Assembly (NCBI RefSeq): GCF_004799515.1
Contig: NZ_SSMX01000052.1
Coordinates: forward strand, 37,493 to 101,492
Origin: Phenylobacterium sp.
GTDB lineage: Bacteria > Pseudomonadota > Alphaproteobacteria > Caulobacterales > Caulobacteraceae
Direction of reading: 5' to 3'
Length of the DNA: 64,000 nucleotides
Shown: positions 11,947-20,048 of the stretch, in pieces
Layout of the letters: every line of letters starts with the position of its first letter
How positions within the stretch are numbered: the stretch's first letter is position 1
The notes under the pieces: model-generated
What the model was told of the DNA's origin: nothing
The model's database searches: none
What the model saw: only the letters and a program-made list of their open reading frames with translations
Program-made: the position numbers and the translations under genes

Positions 11947-12720
11947 ATGCCGCCGCCCGCCGCCGCCCCATCCAAAGCCACACGGGCCGATCTCGCCCGG
12001 CTGATCGCCGACGCCCGCCGCCTGGTGGTGTTCACCGGCGCCGGCATCTCAACCGAATCCGGCATCCCCGACTTCCGCAGCCCCGGCGGGGTGTGGAGCA
12101 CCATGAAGCCGATCTACTTCCAGGCGTTCGTCTCCGACCCCGCCAAGCGCCGCGAGGCCTGGAGCCGCGCCTTCTCCGGCCGCGCCGGCTGGACCGGGCG
12201 CGAGCCCAACGCCGGTCACCATGCGGTGGCCCGCCTGATCGCCAGCGGCAAGGCCACCCACGTCATCACCCAGAACGTCGACAACCTGCACCAGGCCTCG
12301 GGCGTGCCGGCCGACCGGGTGATCGAGCTGCACGGCAACGCCAGCTACGCGACCTGCCTGGACTGCGGCGAGCGCCACGAACTGGCCGACCTGAAGGAGG
12401 GCTTCCTGAAGGCCGGCGAGATCCCCTACTGCCGCCGCTGCGGCGGGCTGGTGAAGACCGCCACCATCTCCTTCGGCCAGGCCATGCCGGCCGGGCCCAT
12501 GGCGCACGCGGAGGCCGCCAGCCTCGACTGCGACGTCTTCCTGGTGCTGGGCTCGTCCCTGGTGGTCTATCCGGCGGCGGGGTTTCCGCTGCTGGCCAAG
12601 CGCAACGGAGCGACGCTGGCCATCGTCAACCGCGAGCCCACCGAGCTCGACGCCTACGCCGACCTCGTGCTGCACGACGAGATCGGCCCGGCGATGACCG
12701 AGGCGACCCCGGCCAACTGA
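11947..12720 (+). CDS. cobB: NAD-dependent protein deacylase, Sir2 family
   Basis: 257 residues from ATG 11947; a TTG six codons upstream is a weaker alternative. It removes acetyl or other acyl groups from lysines using NAD. Visible motifs: [16 protein letters not shown] (NAD binding), [12 protein letters not shown], the catalytic histidine in ELHGNAS, a zinc ribbon of two cysteine pairs (CLDCGERHE and CRRCGG), GSSLVVYPA, and [10 protein letters not shown]. In bacteria CobB-type sirtuins reactivate acetyl-CoA synthetase; an acs gene lies 12 kb away but is not linked in an operon. Confidence 0.94.
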   Translation: MPPPAAAPSKATRADLARLIADARRLVVFTGAGISTESGIPDFRSPGGVWSTMKPIYFQAFVSDPAKRREAWSRAFSGRAGWTGREPNAGHHAVARLIASGKATHVITQNVDNLHQASGVPADRVIELHGNASYATCLDCGERHELADLKEGFLKAGEIPYCRRCGGLVKTATISFGQAMPAGPMAHAEAASLDCDVFLVLGSSLVVYPAAGFPLLAKRNGATLAIVNREPTELDAYADLVLHDEIGPAMTEATPAN

Positions 12721-12747
12721 GGCGGCTTCGGCGGCCCGCTTCGCCCC

Positions 12748-13254
12748 CTACTTCGGCGGAGTCCCGGCCGGCGGGGCGGCGGCGGGCGGCGCGGCGGCGC
12801 CCGGCGCGGCGGGCGGCTTGGCGCCGGCCGGCGCCTCGAAGGCCGCCTGCAGGCCGTGCACGGCCGCTTCGACCATCGGCCCGCAGCGCTGGGCCTCGGC
12901 CGGCAGTTCCGTCGGCGCCATCTTGGCCTCCTCGGCCTTGATCGCCGTGGCGAGGTCCATGCCCGGCGCGCGGACGGCGAGGCGGCCGGCGAAGAAGTAG
13001 ACGCCGATCAGCGCAGCCTGCTGGCGTTGCGGATCGCGGCCCAGCACCGCCATGGTGAGCAGGCAGCGGATATCGTCGGTGGTGGTGGGCGAGCCGACCT
13101 TGGCCGGGCCGGCGGCGGCCGGCTTGGCGGCGGCGGGTTTGGCGGCCGGAGCCGCGCCCGGCGCGGCGGGAGCAGCGCTGGCGGCCGGCGCCAAGCCCAA
13201 CGACACCGACCCCATCAACAGGGCCACGAGCATCGATTTCGCCAAGGCCCTCAT
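12748..13254 (-). CDS. Small exported Ala/Pro-rich protein of unknown function
   Basis: 168 residues from ATG 13254. A clear signal peptide (MRALAKSMLVALLMGSVSLG..., cleavage near ASA-AP) is followed by an Ala/Pro/Lys-rich linker. A compact middle part (TTTDDIRCLLTMAVLGRD through AQRCGPMVEAAVHGLQ) holds two cysteines and is probably helical. An Ala/Pro-rich tail follows. The middle part is the only portion likely to fold. I do not recognise the family. It lies between the sirtuin gene (27 bases, convergent) and tRNA-Thr. Confidence 0.7.
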   Translation of the reverse strand: MRALAKSMLVALLMGSVSLGLAPAASAAPAAPGAAPAAKPAAAKPAAAGPAKVGSPTTTDDIRCLLTMAVLGRDPQRQQAALIGVYFFAGRLAVRAPGMDLATAIKAEEAKMAPTELPAEAQRCGPMVEAAVHGLQAAFEAPAGAKPPAAPGAAAPPAAAPPAGTPPK

Positions 13255-13370
13255 GGGTCTACCTTCAATTGACTGGAACATTCGGCTCCGAATGGCACGC
13301 TTTTGGCCGCCTGTCGCGCAGGGATCGCGCGACCACGCCCGCAGCATGGAGAACCCGGATCGGGAAGGGG

Positions 13371-13446
13371 TGGTGCCGCCAGGGTGACTCGAACACCCGA
13401 CCTACGCATTACGAATGCGCCGCTCTACCGGCTGAGCTATGGCGGC
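13371..13446 (-). tRNA. tRNA-Thr (anticodon CGT)
   Basis: A 76-base cloverleaf with encoded CCA. The acceptor stem GCCGCCA pairs perfectly with TGGCGGC. The anticodon stem GCGCA/TGCGT encloses loop TTCGTAA, giving CGT (reads ACG). The T arm is GGTGTTCGAGTCACC. It stands between the exported protein gene and the HemY-type gene, all on the minus strand. Confidence 0.97.
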
Positions 13447-13509
13447 CTAAACCCTGGACAAGGGCCTTGAGAATCCTCCGCCGCAGGAAACCCTGCCGCG
13501 AAGGCGGGC

Positions 13510-15048
13510 CTATTTAGCGGCTCTGGGGGCGCTCGCCAAGCGGCTGCGGCTGGCCCTGCGTCGCGCGGGCGCAGGCGCAGGCGTCTGGAGAGGGGGTTCA
13601 TCCTCGTCATAGGCCTCATCGTAGGCCTCGCCGCTCGACGGATAGAGCAGGGGTTCGTGGCCGTCCGCGCCCAGGAAGGCCGCGGCGTCGGCGTAGGCGA
13701 TGGGCAGCTCCGGCAGTTCGCTCAGGCCCCGCTCGCCCCGCTCGAAGCGCGGATGGATGAGGTCGCCGGTTTCGGCGTAGGCGATCGCCAGCCGGGCCCA
13801 GTCGGCGGGCGGATAGGCGAAGGCGCGGCCCTCGGGGTCCAGGTCCGACCAGTCCGGCTCAGCCGGGGCGTTCATCCCCTGGGCCAGCCAGAGCCGCGCC
13901 TCGTCCGGCTGGCCGGCGGCGAAGGCGACCCGGGCGCGCAGGCCCGCGATGCGCGCGGTCACCGGCTCGGCGCCCAGCGGCTCGAGGGCCTGGCGCGTGG
14001 CGGGCGCGTCGCCGCCGATCAGGGCGCGCTCCACGGCCAGGATGCGGCTTTCGCGGTGAGTGGGGTTTTGGGCCGACAGCTCCGCCAGCCGCCGGGCGCG
14101 CTCGGCGGGGGTCTCGTCGGTGCGCAGGTCGCGGTAGGCGAGCCACAGCGCCGGGTGCGGCCGGGCCTTCCAGGCGGCTTCCAGCAGGGCGGCGGCGCGG
14201 CCCTGCTTGCCGTCGGCGGCCAGGAGGCGCGCGGCCATGACCGCGCCGGGCGGAAAGCCGGGCTGCAGCTTGGCCGCCTCCAGGGCGCTCTCCAGGGCCT
14301 GGCCGCGGGCCTTCGGTTCGGCGGCGGTCTCAAGCTGGGCGGCCAGCGCGGCCAGGAGGGCGGCGCGGGCCCGCTCGGCGGTGACCGGCGGCACGATCTT
14401 GCGGTCGAGGGCGCTGCGGACCAGCTCCAGCCCCGCGCTCCACTCGGCGGCGGCCAAGCGCGCCTCCAGCAGGACGCGCCAGGCCCAGCGGGCGCTGCGG
14501 GTCTCGTTGAAGGCTTCCTGGGCGTGGCGCAGCGCCGTCTCGCGTTCGCCTTGCGAGAGGGCGAGCTGCATCAGCCCCCGATGGCCGGCCAGCCGCATCT
14601 CCGGGAAACCCAGCATGGCGGAATAGGCGGCCTGGGCCGCGGTCACGTCGCCGGCGGCCTCGGCGGCCTGGGCGGCGAGCACGCGCACCAGGCCCGGCGT
14701 CTCGTCGGCGAGGTCGGCGGCCTTCTGGGCCAGGCGGCGCGCTTCGGAGCCGTCGCCGGCCGCGGCGGCCAGGAAGCCTCGGGTCAGGGTCTCATTGGCC
14801 TGCCGGCGGCGGATCTCGGCGCGGCTGCGCTCGGCTCGCGCCGGCGCGGCGAGGATCCACAGGAGGGTGCGCCAGAAGATCGTGGCCAGGAGGGCGCCGA
14901 ACAGCATCAGCAGGATGGCCGTGGCCGCGGTCAGGTCGGCGCGCCAGCCCAGCCAGGTGACACTCGCCTGGCCGGCGTCGCCGCTCAGGCCCAGCGCCGC
15001 GACCGCCACGGCCGCGACGATCAGGATGACCAGGCTGGCGCGGATCAT
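13510..15048 (-). CDS. hemY: HemY N-terminal domain / TPR membrane protein
   Basis: 512 residues. Two N-terminal membrane helices (MIRASLVILIVAAVAVAALG and LTAATAILLMLFGALLATIF) are followed by the HemY_N pattern and a long Ala-rich TPR array of paired helices. The C-terminus is acidic then Pro/Arg-rich. HemY-type proteins accompany heme genes in proteobacteria; despite the name they are not the protoporphyrinogen oxidase HemY of Gram-positives, and their exact role is unknown. The start overlaps the stop of the Mic60-like gene by four bases, so the two are translationally coupled. Confidence 0.88.
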   Translation of the reverse strand: MIRASLVILIVAAVAVAALGLSGDAGQASVTWLGWRADLTAATAILLMLFGALLATIFWRTLLWILAAPARAERSRAEIRRRQANETLTRGFLAAAAGDGSEARRLAQKAADLADETPGLVRVLAAQAAEAAGDVTAAQAAYSAMLGFPEMRLAGHRGLMQLALSQGERETALRHAQEAFNETRSARWAWRVLLEARLAAAEWSAGLELVRSALDRKIVPPVTAERARAALLAALAAQLETAAEPKARGQALESALEAAKLQPGFPPGAVMAARLLAADGKQGRAAALLEAAWKARPHPALWLAYRDLRTDETPAERARRLAELSAQNPTHRESRILAVERALIGGDAPATRQALEPLGAEPVTARIAGLRARVAFAAGQPDEARLWLAQGMNAPAEPDWSDLDPEGRAFAYPPADWARLAIAYAETGDLIHPRFERGERGLSELPELPIAYADAAAFLGADGHEPLLYPSSGEAYDEAYDEDEPPLQTPAPAPARRRASRSRLASAPRAAK

Positions 15049-15923
15049 GCGCCGCCCCTGGCCTCGCCGGCCAGGGTCTGCAGGGCCCGGGCGCGCAGGG
15101 CCGAGGCGTTGCGGTCGATCTCCGCCCGCCGCTCGGCGCGGGCGCGCCAGGGGGCCATGGCGTCGCGGGCGCCAGCCGGCAGGCGGTCGAGGGTGCGCAG
15201 CGCCCGGTCGAGGTCGCCGTCCTCCACCTGCCGCTGGGCGCGGGTCAGGAGGGCGTCGGCGCCCTCGCCGGCCACGTCGCCCACCCGGCGCAAGGTCACG
15301 ACGCGCGACAGCTCATAGACGATCTTGCCGCCGAGACCGGCCTTGCCGCCGGGCTGGCGGGCGGCCACGGCGGCGCGGGCGGCGTAGTCCGGATAGCTGA
15401 TCGCCAGCGCCGTGCGGCTGGGCGCGCCGAGCGGCGCCAGACGGGCGAGCGCCAGGATCTCCGGCGAAGGCGGCGAGATGCCCCGCAGGCTGGAAAGTTC
15501 GTCGGCGAAGGGGCCGGTGCCCTGGCTCGCCTCCACCACCGCCGAGGCGGCGAGCGCGGCGGCGGCGGCCTGGGCGGCGTGCGTCTGCTCCGATTCCAGG
15601 GTGGTCACCCGGGCGCTCAGCCGCGCCACGTCGGGCGAGGCCCCCCCGGGGCCGGCGGCCATCGCCGGGACGGCGGGCGGCGGCAGGGCGGACGCGGCGG
15701 CGGGCTCGGCGCTGGCGGCGGCCGATTCGGCCACGGGCTTGGCGGCCGGCGGATGCGGCTTGAACAGCCGAGGCCCGAACTCGGCGATGACGACCCCGGC
15801 CAGCACGCAGAGCAGCATCAGGACCATCATCGCCCAGAAGGTGAAGCCCAGCAGCGGGCGCGGCCGGTAGTCGGCCGGGTCCTTCGGCGGGATGAACTCC
15901 GGCGCGTCGGGCGGCGTGGTCAT
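15045..15923 (-). CDS. Mic60/mitofilin-like inner membrane protein (COG4223 type)
   Basis: 292 residues: a Pro-rich cytoplasmic N-terminus, one membrane helix (about 26–48, GFTFWAMMVLMLLCVLAGVVI), an Ala/Pro linker, a coiled-coil-like stretch (ARLSARVTTLESEQTHAAQAA) and a helical C-terminus with LSRVVTLRRVGD, a mitofilin-like signature. Alphaproteobacterial Mic60 homologues are encoded beside heme biosynthesis genes and are linked to intracytoplasmic membrane shaping and envelope organisation. It occupies the position held by hemX in enterobacteria. Four-base overlaps with hemD upstream and hemY downstream indicate one operon. Confidence 0.8.
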   Translation of the reverse strand: MTTPPDAPEFIPPKDPADYRPRPLLGFTFWAMMVLMLLCVLAGVVIAEFGPRLFKPHPPAAKPVAESAAASAEPAAASALPPPAVPAMAAGPGGASPDVARLSARVTTLESEQTHAAQAAAAALAASAVVEASQGTGPFADELSSLRGISPPSPEILALARLAPLGAPSRTALAISYPDYAARAAVAARQPGGKAGLGGKIVYELSRVVTLRRVGDVAGEGADALLTRAQRQVEDGDLDRALRTLDRLPAGARDAMAPWRARAERRAEIDRNASALRARALQTLAGEARGGA

Positions 15924-16624
15924 GGGGTGCGGTCTATCAGATTCAGCAGGGCCCCTTCGAGGGGCATGGATGGAAAGACCCTCGGGCCCACCTTGGCGCG
16001 GGCCAGGGGCCGCACCACCGCCTTCGACAGGCCGAGCGCGCGCAGGGCGGGCGCCGGATGGGCCTTCAGGAGCGCGGCCAGCACCTGGGCGGCGCGCGGC
16101 GAATGCAGCAACACCGCGTCGCTCGCCACCAGCTGGGCGGCGGCCTCGGGCGCCAGCGTCACCGGGAGGGTCTCATAGAGCACCAGCCTCCGCGCGGTCA
16201 CGCCCTGCGCCTCCAGGGCGCGGACCAGGTCGCCGGCGGGCTCAAGGGCGCCCGGATGCAGCACCGCGCCGCGCAGCTCACCGCGCCGCTGGCCGATGCC
16301 GGCGGCGAGCGCCTCGACGTCGCCGTCGGCGGACAGCACCAGCTTGAACCCCGCCGCGCGCGCCGCCTCAGCGGTCGCCGCGCCGACGGCGAACACCCGC
16401 AGCGCCCGCTCCGCAGACAGGTCGGCGAAGGCGCGCACGCCATTGGCGCTGGTGAAGGCGAGCGCGGCGACCCCAACCAGGTCGACCTGGACATCCGCCA
16501 GCGGCTGCACCGCCAGCAGCGGCGCCACCACGGCCTCATGGCCCAGCGCCCGCACCCGCTCCGCGGTGACGGCCGCGCCGGGCTGAGCGCGGGTGATCCA
16601 TATCTTCTGACGGCGGCGTGCCAT
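15920..16624 (-). CDS. hemD: Uroporphyrinogen-III synthase
   Basis: 234 residues from ATG 16624 (MARRRQKIWITRAQPGA); the frame extends to 16663 without a better start. It cyclises hydroxymethylbilane with inversion of ring D to give uroporphyrinogen III. The two-lobed HemD pattern is visible: WITRAQPGAAVTAERVRALG, LAFTSANGVRAFA, FAVGAATAEAARAAGF, RRLVLYETLPVT, VLLHSPRAAQV. Sequence conservation in HemD is generally low, but the order of motifs and the neighbours fit. hemC, which usually lies directly upstream, is here about 2.4 kb away. Confidence 0.9.
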   Translation of the reverse strand: MARRRQKIWITRAQPGAAVTAERVRALGHEAVVAPLLAVQPLADVQVDLVGVAALAFTSANGVRAFADLSAERALRVFAVGAATAEAARAAGFKLVLSADGDVEALAAGIGQRRGELRGAVLHPGALEPAGDLVRALEAQGVTARRLVLYETLPVTLAPEAAAQLVASDAVLLHSPRAAQVLAALLKAHPAPALRALGLSKAVVRPLARAKVGPRVFPSMPLEGALLNLIDRTP

Positions 16625-16666
16625 GGAGGCGATTCTGCGCCGCAGGACCTTAACCTTCTGCAAACC

Positions 16667-17164
16667 GTGTTACGCAGGCTTGTGATCCGTTTCGGCCCCC
16701 TGTTTGCCGGCCTTGCCGTGCTGGCGACCGCCCCGGCGCGCGCCCAGGACGCCGCCGGGGCGCGGGCCTTCGTAGTCGGCCTCTACGCGGCCTATCACGG
16801 CCACGGCCCCGACTACCTGGGCCGTCAGGCGCCGCAGGTGTTCGCGCCCAGGCTTTTGACCCTGATCCGACGCGATGCGGCCGAAACGCCCCAGGGCGAC
16901 GTGGGCGCCCTCGACGGCGACCCCATCTGCGACTGCCAGGACGCCGGCGGCCTGCGCGGCGTCGCGGTCGAGGTCACCGGCGGCGCCGGCGGGCGCGCCA
17001 GCGCAGTCGCCCATTTCCGGATTTCCGCCGAAGCTCGTACGGTGCGCCTCGATCTCGTCGCCGTTCAGGGGCAATGGCGGATCAGCGACGTCCACACCGC
17101 CGACACGCCCAGCCTGGTTTCCCTGCTGACCCGAAGCCTGCGCGCCGGCCATCCGAAGGATTGA
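16667..17164 (+). CDS. Exported DUF3828-like protein
   Basis: 165 residues from GTG 16667 (a second GTG at 16682 is possible). The signal peptide runs VIRFGPLFAGLAVLATAPARAQD, cleaved after ARA. The mature part (ARAFVVGLYAAYHG, FAPRLLTLIRRD, DGDPICDCQD, then beta-strands VRLDLVAVQGQWRISDV) resembles DUF3828 periplasmic proteins with an NTF2-like fold. Function unknown. It is divergent from hemD with 42 bases between starts and is followed after two bases by a 56-residue gene on the same strand. Confidence 0.68.
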   Translation: MLRRLVIRFGPLFAGLAVLATAPARAQDAAGARAFVVGLYAAYHGHGPDYLGRQAPQVFAPRLLTLIRRDAAETPQGDVGALDGDPICDCQDAGGLRGVAVEVTGGAGGRASAVAHFRISAEARTVRLDLVAVQGQWRISDVHTADTPSLVSLLTRSLRAGHPKD

Positions 17165-17166
17165 CC

Positions 17167-17337
17167 ATGCCCGACGACCCGCCGGCCAGCGAAGAGACCC
17201 CGATCCAGCGCGCCCTGCGGCTGAAGAAGGCCGCCATCGACGCGCGTCCGAAACCGCCCCGCGGCGGCAAGTTCCAGCGCGAGCAGGCCGCCGCGGCCCG
17301 GTCGTCCTCGAAATCCAAGCCCTGGATGTCGCGCTAG
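17167..17337 (+). CDS. Small basic conserved protein, 56 residues
   Basis: Starts at ATG 17167, two bases after the DUF3828-like gene. It is rich in Arg/Lys/Ala/Pro, with an ALRLKKAAIDARPKPPRGG core and a KSKPWMSR C-terminus. No membrane segment or fold is evident; it is probably disordered. I recall similar short proteins in Caulobacterales but know no function. Its stop overlaps the convergent methyltransferase stop in CTAG. Confidence 0.65.
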   Translation: MPDDPPASEETPIQRALRLKKAAIDARPKPPRGGKFQREQAAAARSSSKSKPWMSR

Positions 17338-18122
17338 ACCTCGATCGCGTCGACGATCACCGCGACGGAAAACATCATCGGCGCGAAGGCGAGGTAGCGG
17401 TACGTCACCCGACGCGCCTCGCAGAACTCCTGGAAGGCCTTGAACTCATGGTTCTGCCAACCGGGATAGTTGAGGTACTCGTCGAAGACGATCACCGTGC
17501 CGGGAACGATCCGCGGCGCGAGATGATCGAAGACCGTCCGGGTGCTTTCGTAGAGATCACAATCGATGTGCAGGAAGGCGGCCGGCCCGTCCACCTGCTC
17601 CAGGAAGGTCGGCAGGGTCTCCCCGAACAAACCTTTGACAAGCCGGTAGTTGTTCATCGGAACGGCGAGCTGCGGAAGCTGCCCCTTCAGGCTAAAGGCG
17701 CCTTTGACAACCCCCAGGAACCAGTCGTCCGGCAGGCCTTCGAATGAATCGAACCCATAGACCGTCGCATCCACGCGGTTGGCGACGAAGGCCAGGGTCT
17801 CGCCCTTGAAGACGCCGAACTCCGCATAGAACCCGGGGACCTTGGCGAACGGCAGGACGTACTCCAGAAGGTCCAGGCGACCCTGGCCCGGGTGCTTCTG
17901 CCCCCTCACGGGCCGCGCCGTGACCATGTGCTCCAACGCGTAGCGGGCGCTGTCCAAGCTGGCCTGTTCGTACATCCGGTGCTCGAGGTCGCGGTCGGCG
18001 GCCTTGAGGCTGCGCACAATCGCGTTGGCCGTCGCGTCCAGAACGGGCCTGAAGCCTTCGACGACGCGGCTCACCAAGTCATGGAGAGGATGGGCCGTCT
18101 GCGGCTCCGGCGATTGGCTCAT
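17334..18122 (-). CDS. TylF/MycF-type class I SAM-dependent methyltransferase
   Basis: 262 residues. Family features: FYAEFGVFKGETLAFVANRV (SAM-binding loop), VYGFDSFEGLPDDW, LPTFLEQVDGPAAFLHIDCDLYES, and VIVFDEYLNYPGWQNHE, which carry the Asp/Glu metal ligands of TylF/MycF. Relatives O-methylate macrolide sugars or cell-surface/secondary-metabolite sugars; the substrate here is unknown. It starts two bases after the stop of the PhyH-type dioxygenase, so the two form an operon. By eye its base composition is less GC-rich than the heme genes around it. Confidence 0.88.
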   Translation of the reverse strand: MSQSPEPQTAHPLHDLVSRVVEGFRPVLDATANAIVRSLKAADRDLEHRMYEQASLDSARYALEHMVTARPVRGQKHPGQGRLDLLEYVLPFAKVPGFYAEFGVFKGETLAFVANRVDATVYGFDSFEGLPDDWFLGVVKGAFSLKGQLPQLAVPMNNYRLVKGLFGETLPTFLEQVDGPAAFLHIDCDLYESTRTVFDHLAPRIVPGTVIVFDEYLNYPGWQNHEFKAFQEFCEARRVTYRYLAFAPMMFSVAVIVDAIEV

Positions 18123-18124
18123 GA

Positions 18125-18934
18125 TCAGGACACTCGCTCTACCAAGGGGCCGAGCTCCGCGATCTGGACCCCTGGCCGCAGATGGGCGCCGGAAAAGACC
18201 CGGAATTCGAAATTGATGCGCGGGCGGGTCATGCCTTCTGTCACGTAGGTGCGGTGGATGACGTTCTCGCTGAACACCAGCCCGTCGCCGACCTCGAACT
18301 CAGGCGCCATGAACTGTTCGCCGTATTCCTCTACGATGCGGGCGCGGTCGATGGTGATGTTGTCATAGGCGGCGTTTTCGCTGCGCAGGCCGAAGTCCTT
18401 GCGCGGGAAATCCGGCCGGCAGGGATGGCGGACGACCTCCAGGCCCGGCGCATCTCGCCCCGCGCCCGGATCGAGGGGAATCCAGCAATTCAGCACCTGT
18501 GGCGTGCGGACATCCTGGGTGTAGCTGTCTTGGTGATAGGGGATGAACGAACGGTCCGACTGGATCGGATGGTGGTTGCGAAAACCCAGGCGATTGATGG
18601 CCACATAGAAATCGTCGCCGCCCCAATAGGCTTGGCAGAGCCTGTGGAAGGCGCCGCCGCGGAACATGGCGGGCAGCACCTCGCGGTGGATGAGCCCCGC
18701 ATTGACCAACGCCCCGAAGGTTCCGATGCCGTGGGTGGCGTACATGCGTGCGTGTGGCGAGGTGTCGCCATCCAGGATTTTCCGGCGGCGGATGTCGCAG
18801 AAGGCCTCGATCGCCTGACGCAGGGTCCCCAGGGGTTCGAGCGGCCACGCCTCGCGAAGAACGGTCGACCCGAGGTCCCGCACTTCTTCGGCCGCCTTTT
18901 TCAGATCGTCGACGGCCACGTCCTCGGATGCCAT
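18125..18934 (-). CDS. PhyH-type Fe(II)/2-oxoglutarate dioxygenase
   Basis: 269 residues from ATG 18934 (MASEDVAVDD), preceded by GGGG at suitable spacing; the frame extends to 18988. Iron-ligand pattern: YHQDSY (His-x-Asp) near the centre and ENVIHRTYV with the distal His, followed by RINFEFR, whose Arg would bind 2-oxoglutarate. The family includes phytanoyl-CoA hydroxylases and many natural-product hydroxylases. Substrate unknown. Co-transcribed with the TylF-type methyltransferase, which suggests hydroxylation then O-methylation of the same molecule, an inference from context. Confidence 0.83.
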   Translation of the reverse strand: MASEDVAVDDLKKAAEEVRDLGSTVLREAWPLEPLGTLRQAIEAFCDIRRRKILDGDTSPHARMYATHGIGTFGALVNAGLIHREVLPAMFRGGAFHRLCQAYWGGDDFYVAINRLGFRNHHPIQSDRSFIPYHQDSYTQDVRTPQVLNCWIPLDPGAGRDAPGLEVVRHPCRPDFPRKDFGLRSENAAYDNITIDRARIVEEYGEQFMAPEFEVGDGLVFSENVIHRTYVTEGMTRPRINFEFRVFSGAHLRPGVQIAELGPLVERVS

Positions 18935-19015
18935 TTCAACCCCAAAGAAGACGGGGCTACCTAAGCGAAGGACCGCCGCCGTCAACATTCGATGTGTCCT
19001 GGACGGCGGATAGCC

Positions 19016-19978
19016 TCACAGGTCGATCGCGTCGCCAGCTTCGTCCTTCACCGCCCGGCCCAGCGACAGGCCCAGCGCCCGCGCCGAGGCTTCCGGGTCG
19101 GCGAGTTCGGTGAGGTCGGCCTCGCCGGCATGGCGGTAGCGGCGGGCGCCGTTCGTGGAGAGCGCCTCGACGATCAGCTTCAAATGTGCGCCCTCGAACC
19201 AGGCATGCGCCCCGATGGCGGTCTTGCAGGAGCCTTCCAGGGCGGCCAGCGCCCCGCGCTCGGCGGCGACGGCGACCGCCGTGGGGCCGTGGCGGATCGC
19301 CTGCACCCAGGCGGCGTCGCAGTCGCCGACGCGGGTTTCGATGGCGAGCGCGCCCTGGCCCGGCGCCGGCGGGCACTCGATGGGGTCGATCAGGTTCTTG
19401 GGCAGGTCGCCCAGGCCCAGGCGCTTCAGGCCCGCATAGGCCAGCAGGATGGCGTCGGCGTCGCCGGCGGTCAGCTTGGCGATCCGCGTATCGACGTTGC
19501 CGCGCAGCATCTGCACGTCCAGGTCCGGCCGGCGATGCAGCATCTGCGCCTGGCGGCGGAGGCTGGCCGTGCCCAGGACCGCGCCCTGCGGCAGGTCCTC
19601 GAGCCGGTCGGCCTTAAGGCTCAGGAAGGCGTCGCGGGGGTCCTCGCGCTCGGGGATGGCGGCGATGCACAGGCCCTGCGGCAACAGCGCCGGCATGTCC
19701 TTCAGGGAGTGCACCGCACAGTCGATACGGCCTTCGAGCAGGGCCTCCTCGATCTCCTTGGTGAACATGCCCTTGCCGCCGATCTCCAGCAGGCGGCGGT
19801 CCTGCACCCGGTCGCCGGTGGTGGTGATGACGATCAGCGGCGCGGCGGCCGCGACCTGGGCGGCGTCCTCAAGGTCGGCGCCCAGGGCGGCGGCGATCCG
19901 GCGCTGCATGTGCCCCGCCTGGGCCAGCGACAGCTTCGAGCCCCGGGCGCCGATCCTGACTTGCGGTTGCGTGGTCAC
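19016..19978 (-). CDS. hemC: Porphobilinogen deaminase (hydroxymethylbilane synthase)
   Basis: 320 residues from GTG 19978 (VTTQPQVRIGARGSKLSLAQA); the frame extends to 20044 with a non-conserved leader. It polymerises four porphobilinogens into hydroxymethylbilane. Motifs: RIGARGSKLSLAQAG, VITTTGD, GKGMFTKEIEEALL, HSLKDMPALLP, GTASLRRQAQ, GNVDTRIAKL, and the dipyrromethane-cofactor cysteine in EGSCKTAIGAHAW. Divergent from tsaD across 70 bases. The separation from hemD by four unrelated genes is unusual. Confidence 0.96.
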   Translation of the reverse strand: MTTQPQVRIGARGSKLSLAQAGHMQRRIAAALGADLEDAAQVAAAAPLIVITTTGDRVQDRRLLEIGGKGMFTKEIEEALLEGRIDCAVHSLKDMPALLPQGLCIAAIPEREDPRDAFLSLKADRLEDLPQGAVLGTASLRRQAQMLHRRPDLDVQMLRGNVDTRIAKLTAGDADAILLAYAGLKRLGLGDLPKNLIDPIECPPAPGQGALAIETRVGDCDAAWVQAIRHGPTAVAVAAERGALAALEGSCKTAIGAHAWFEGAHLKLIVEALSTNGARRYRHAGEADLTELADPEASARALGLSLGRAVKDEAGDAIDL

Positions 19979-20048
19979 GGGCGGAGGGCTACCTCGGGGC
20001 GGAATTGCAAAGCGCCTGCTACAGGAGCGGGCGCCCCCCGGCAACCGG

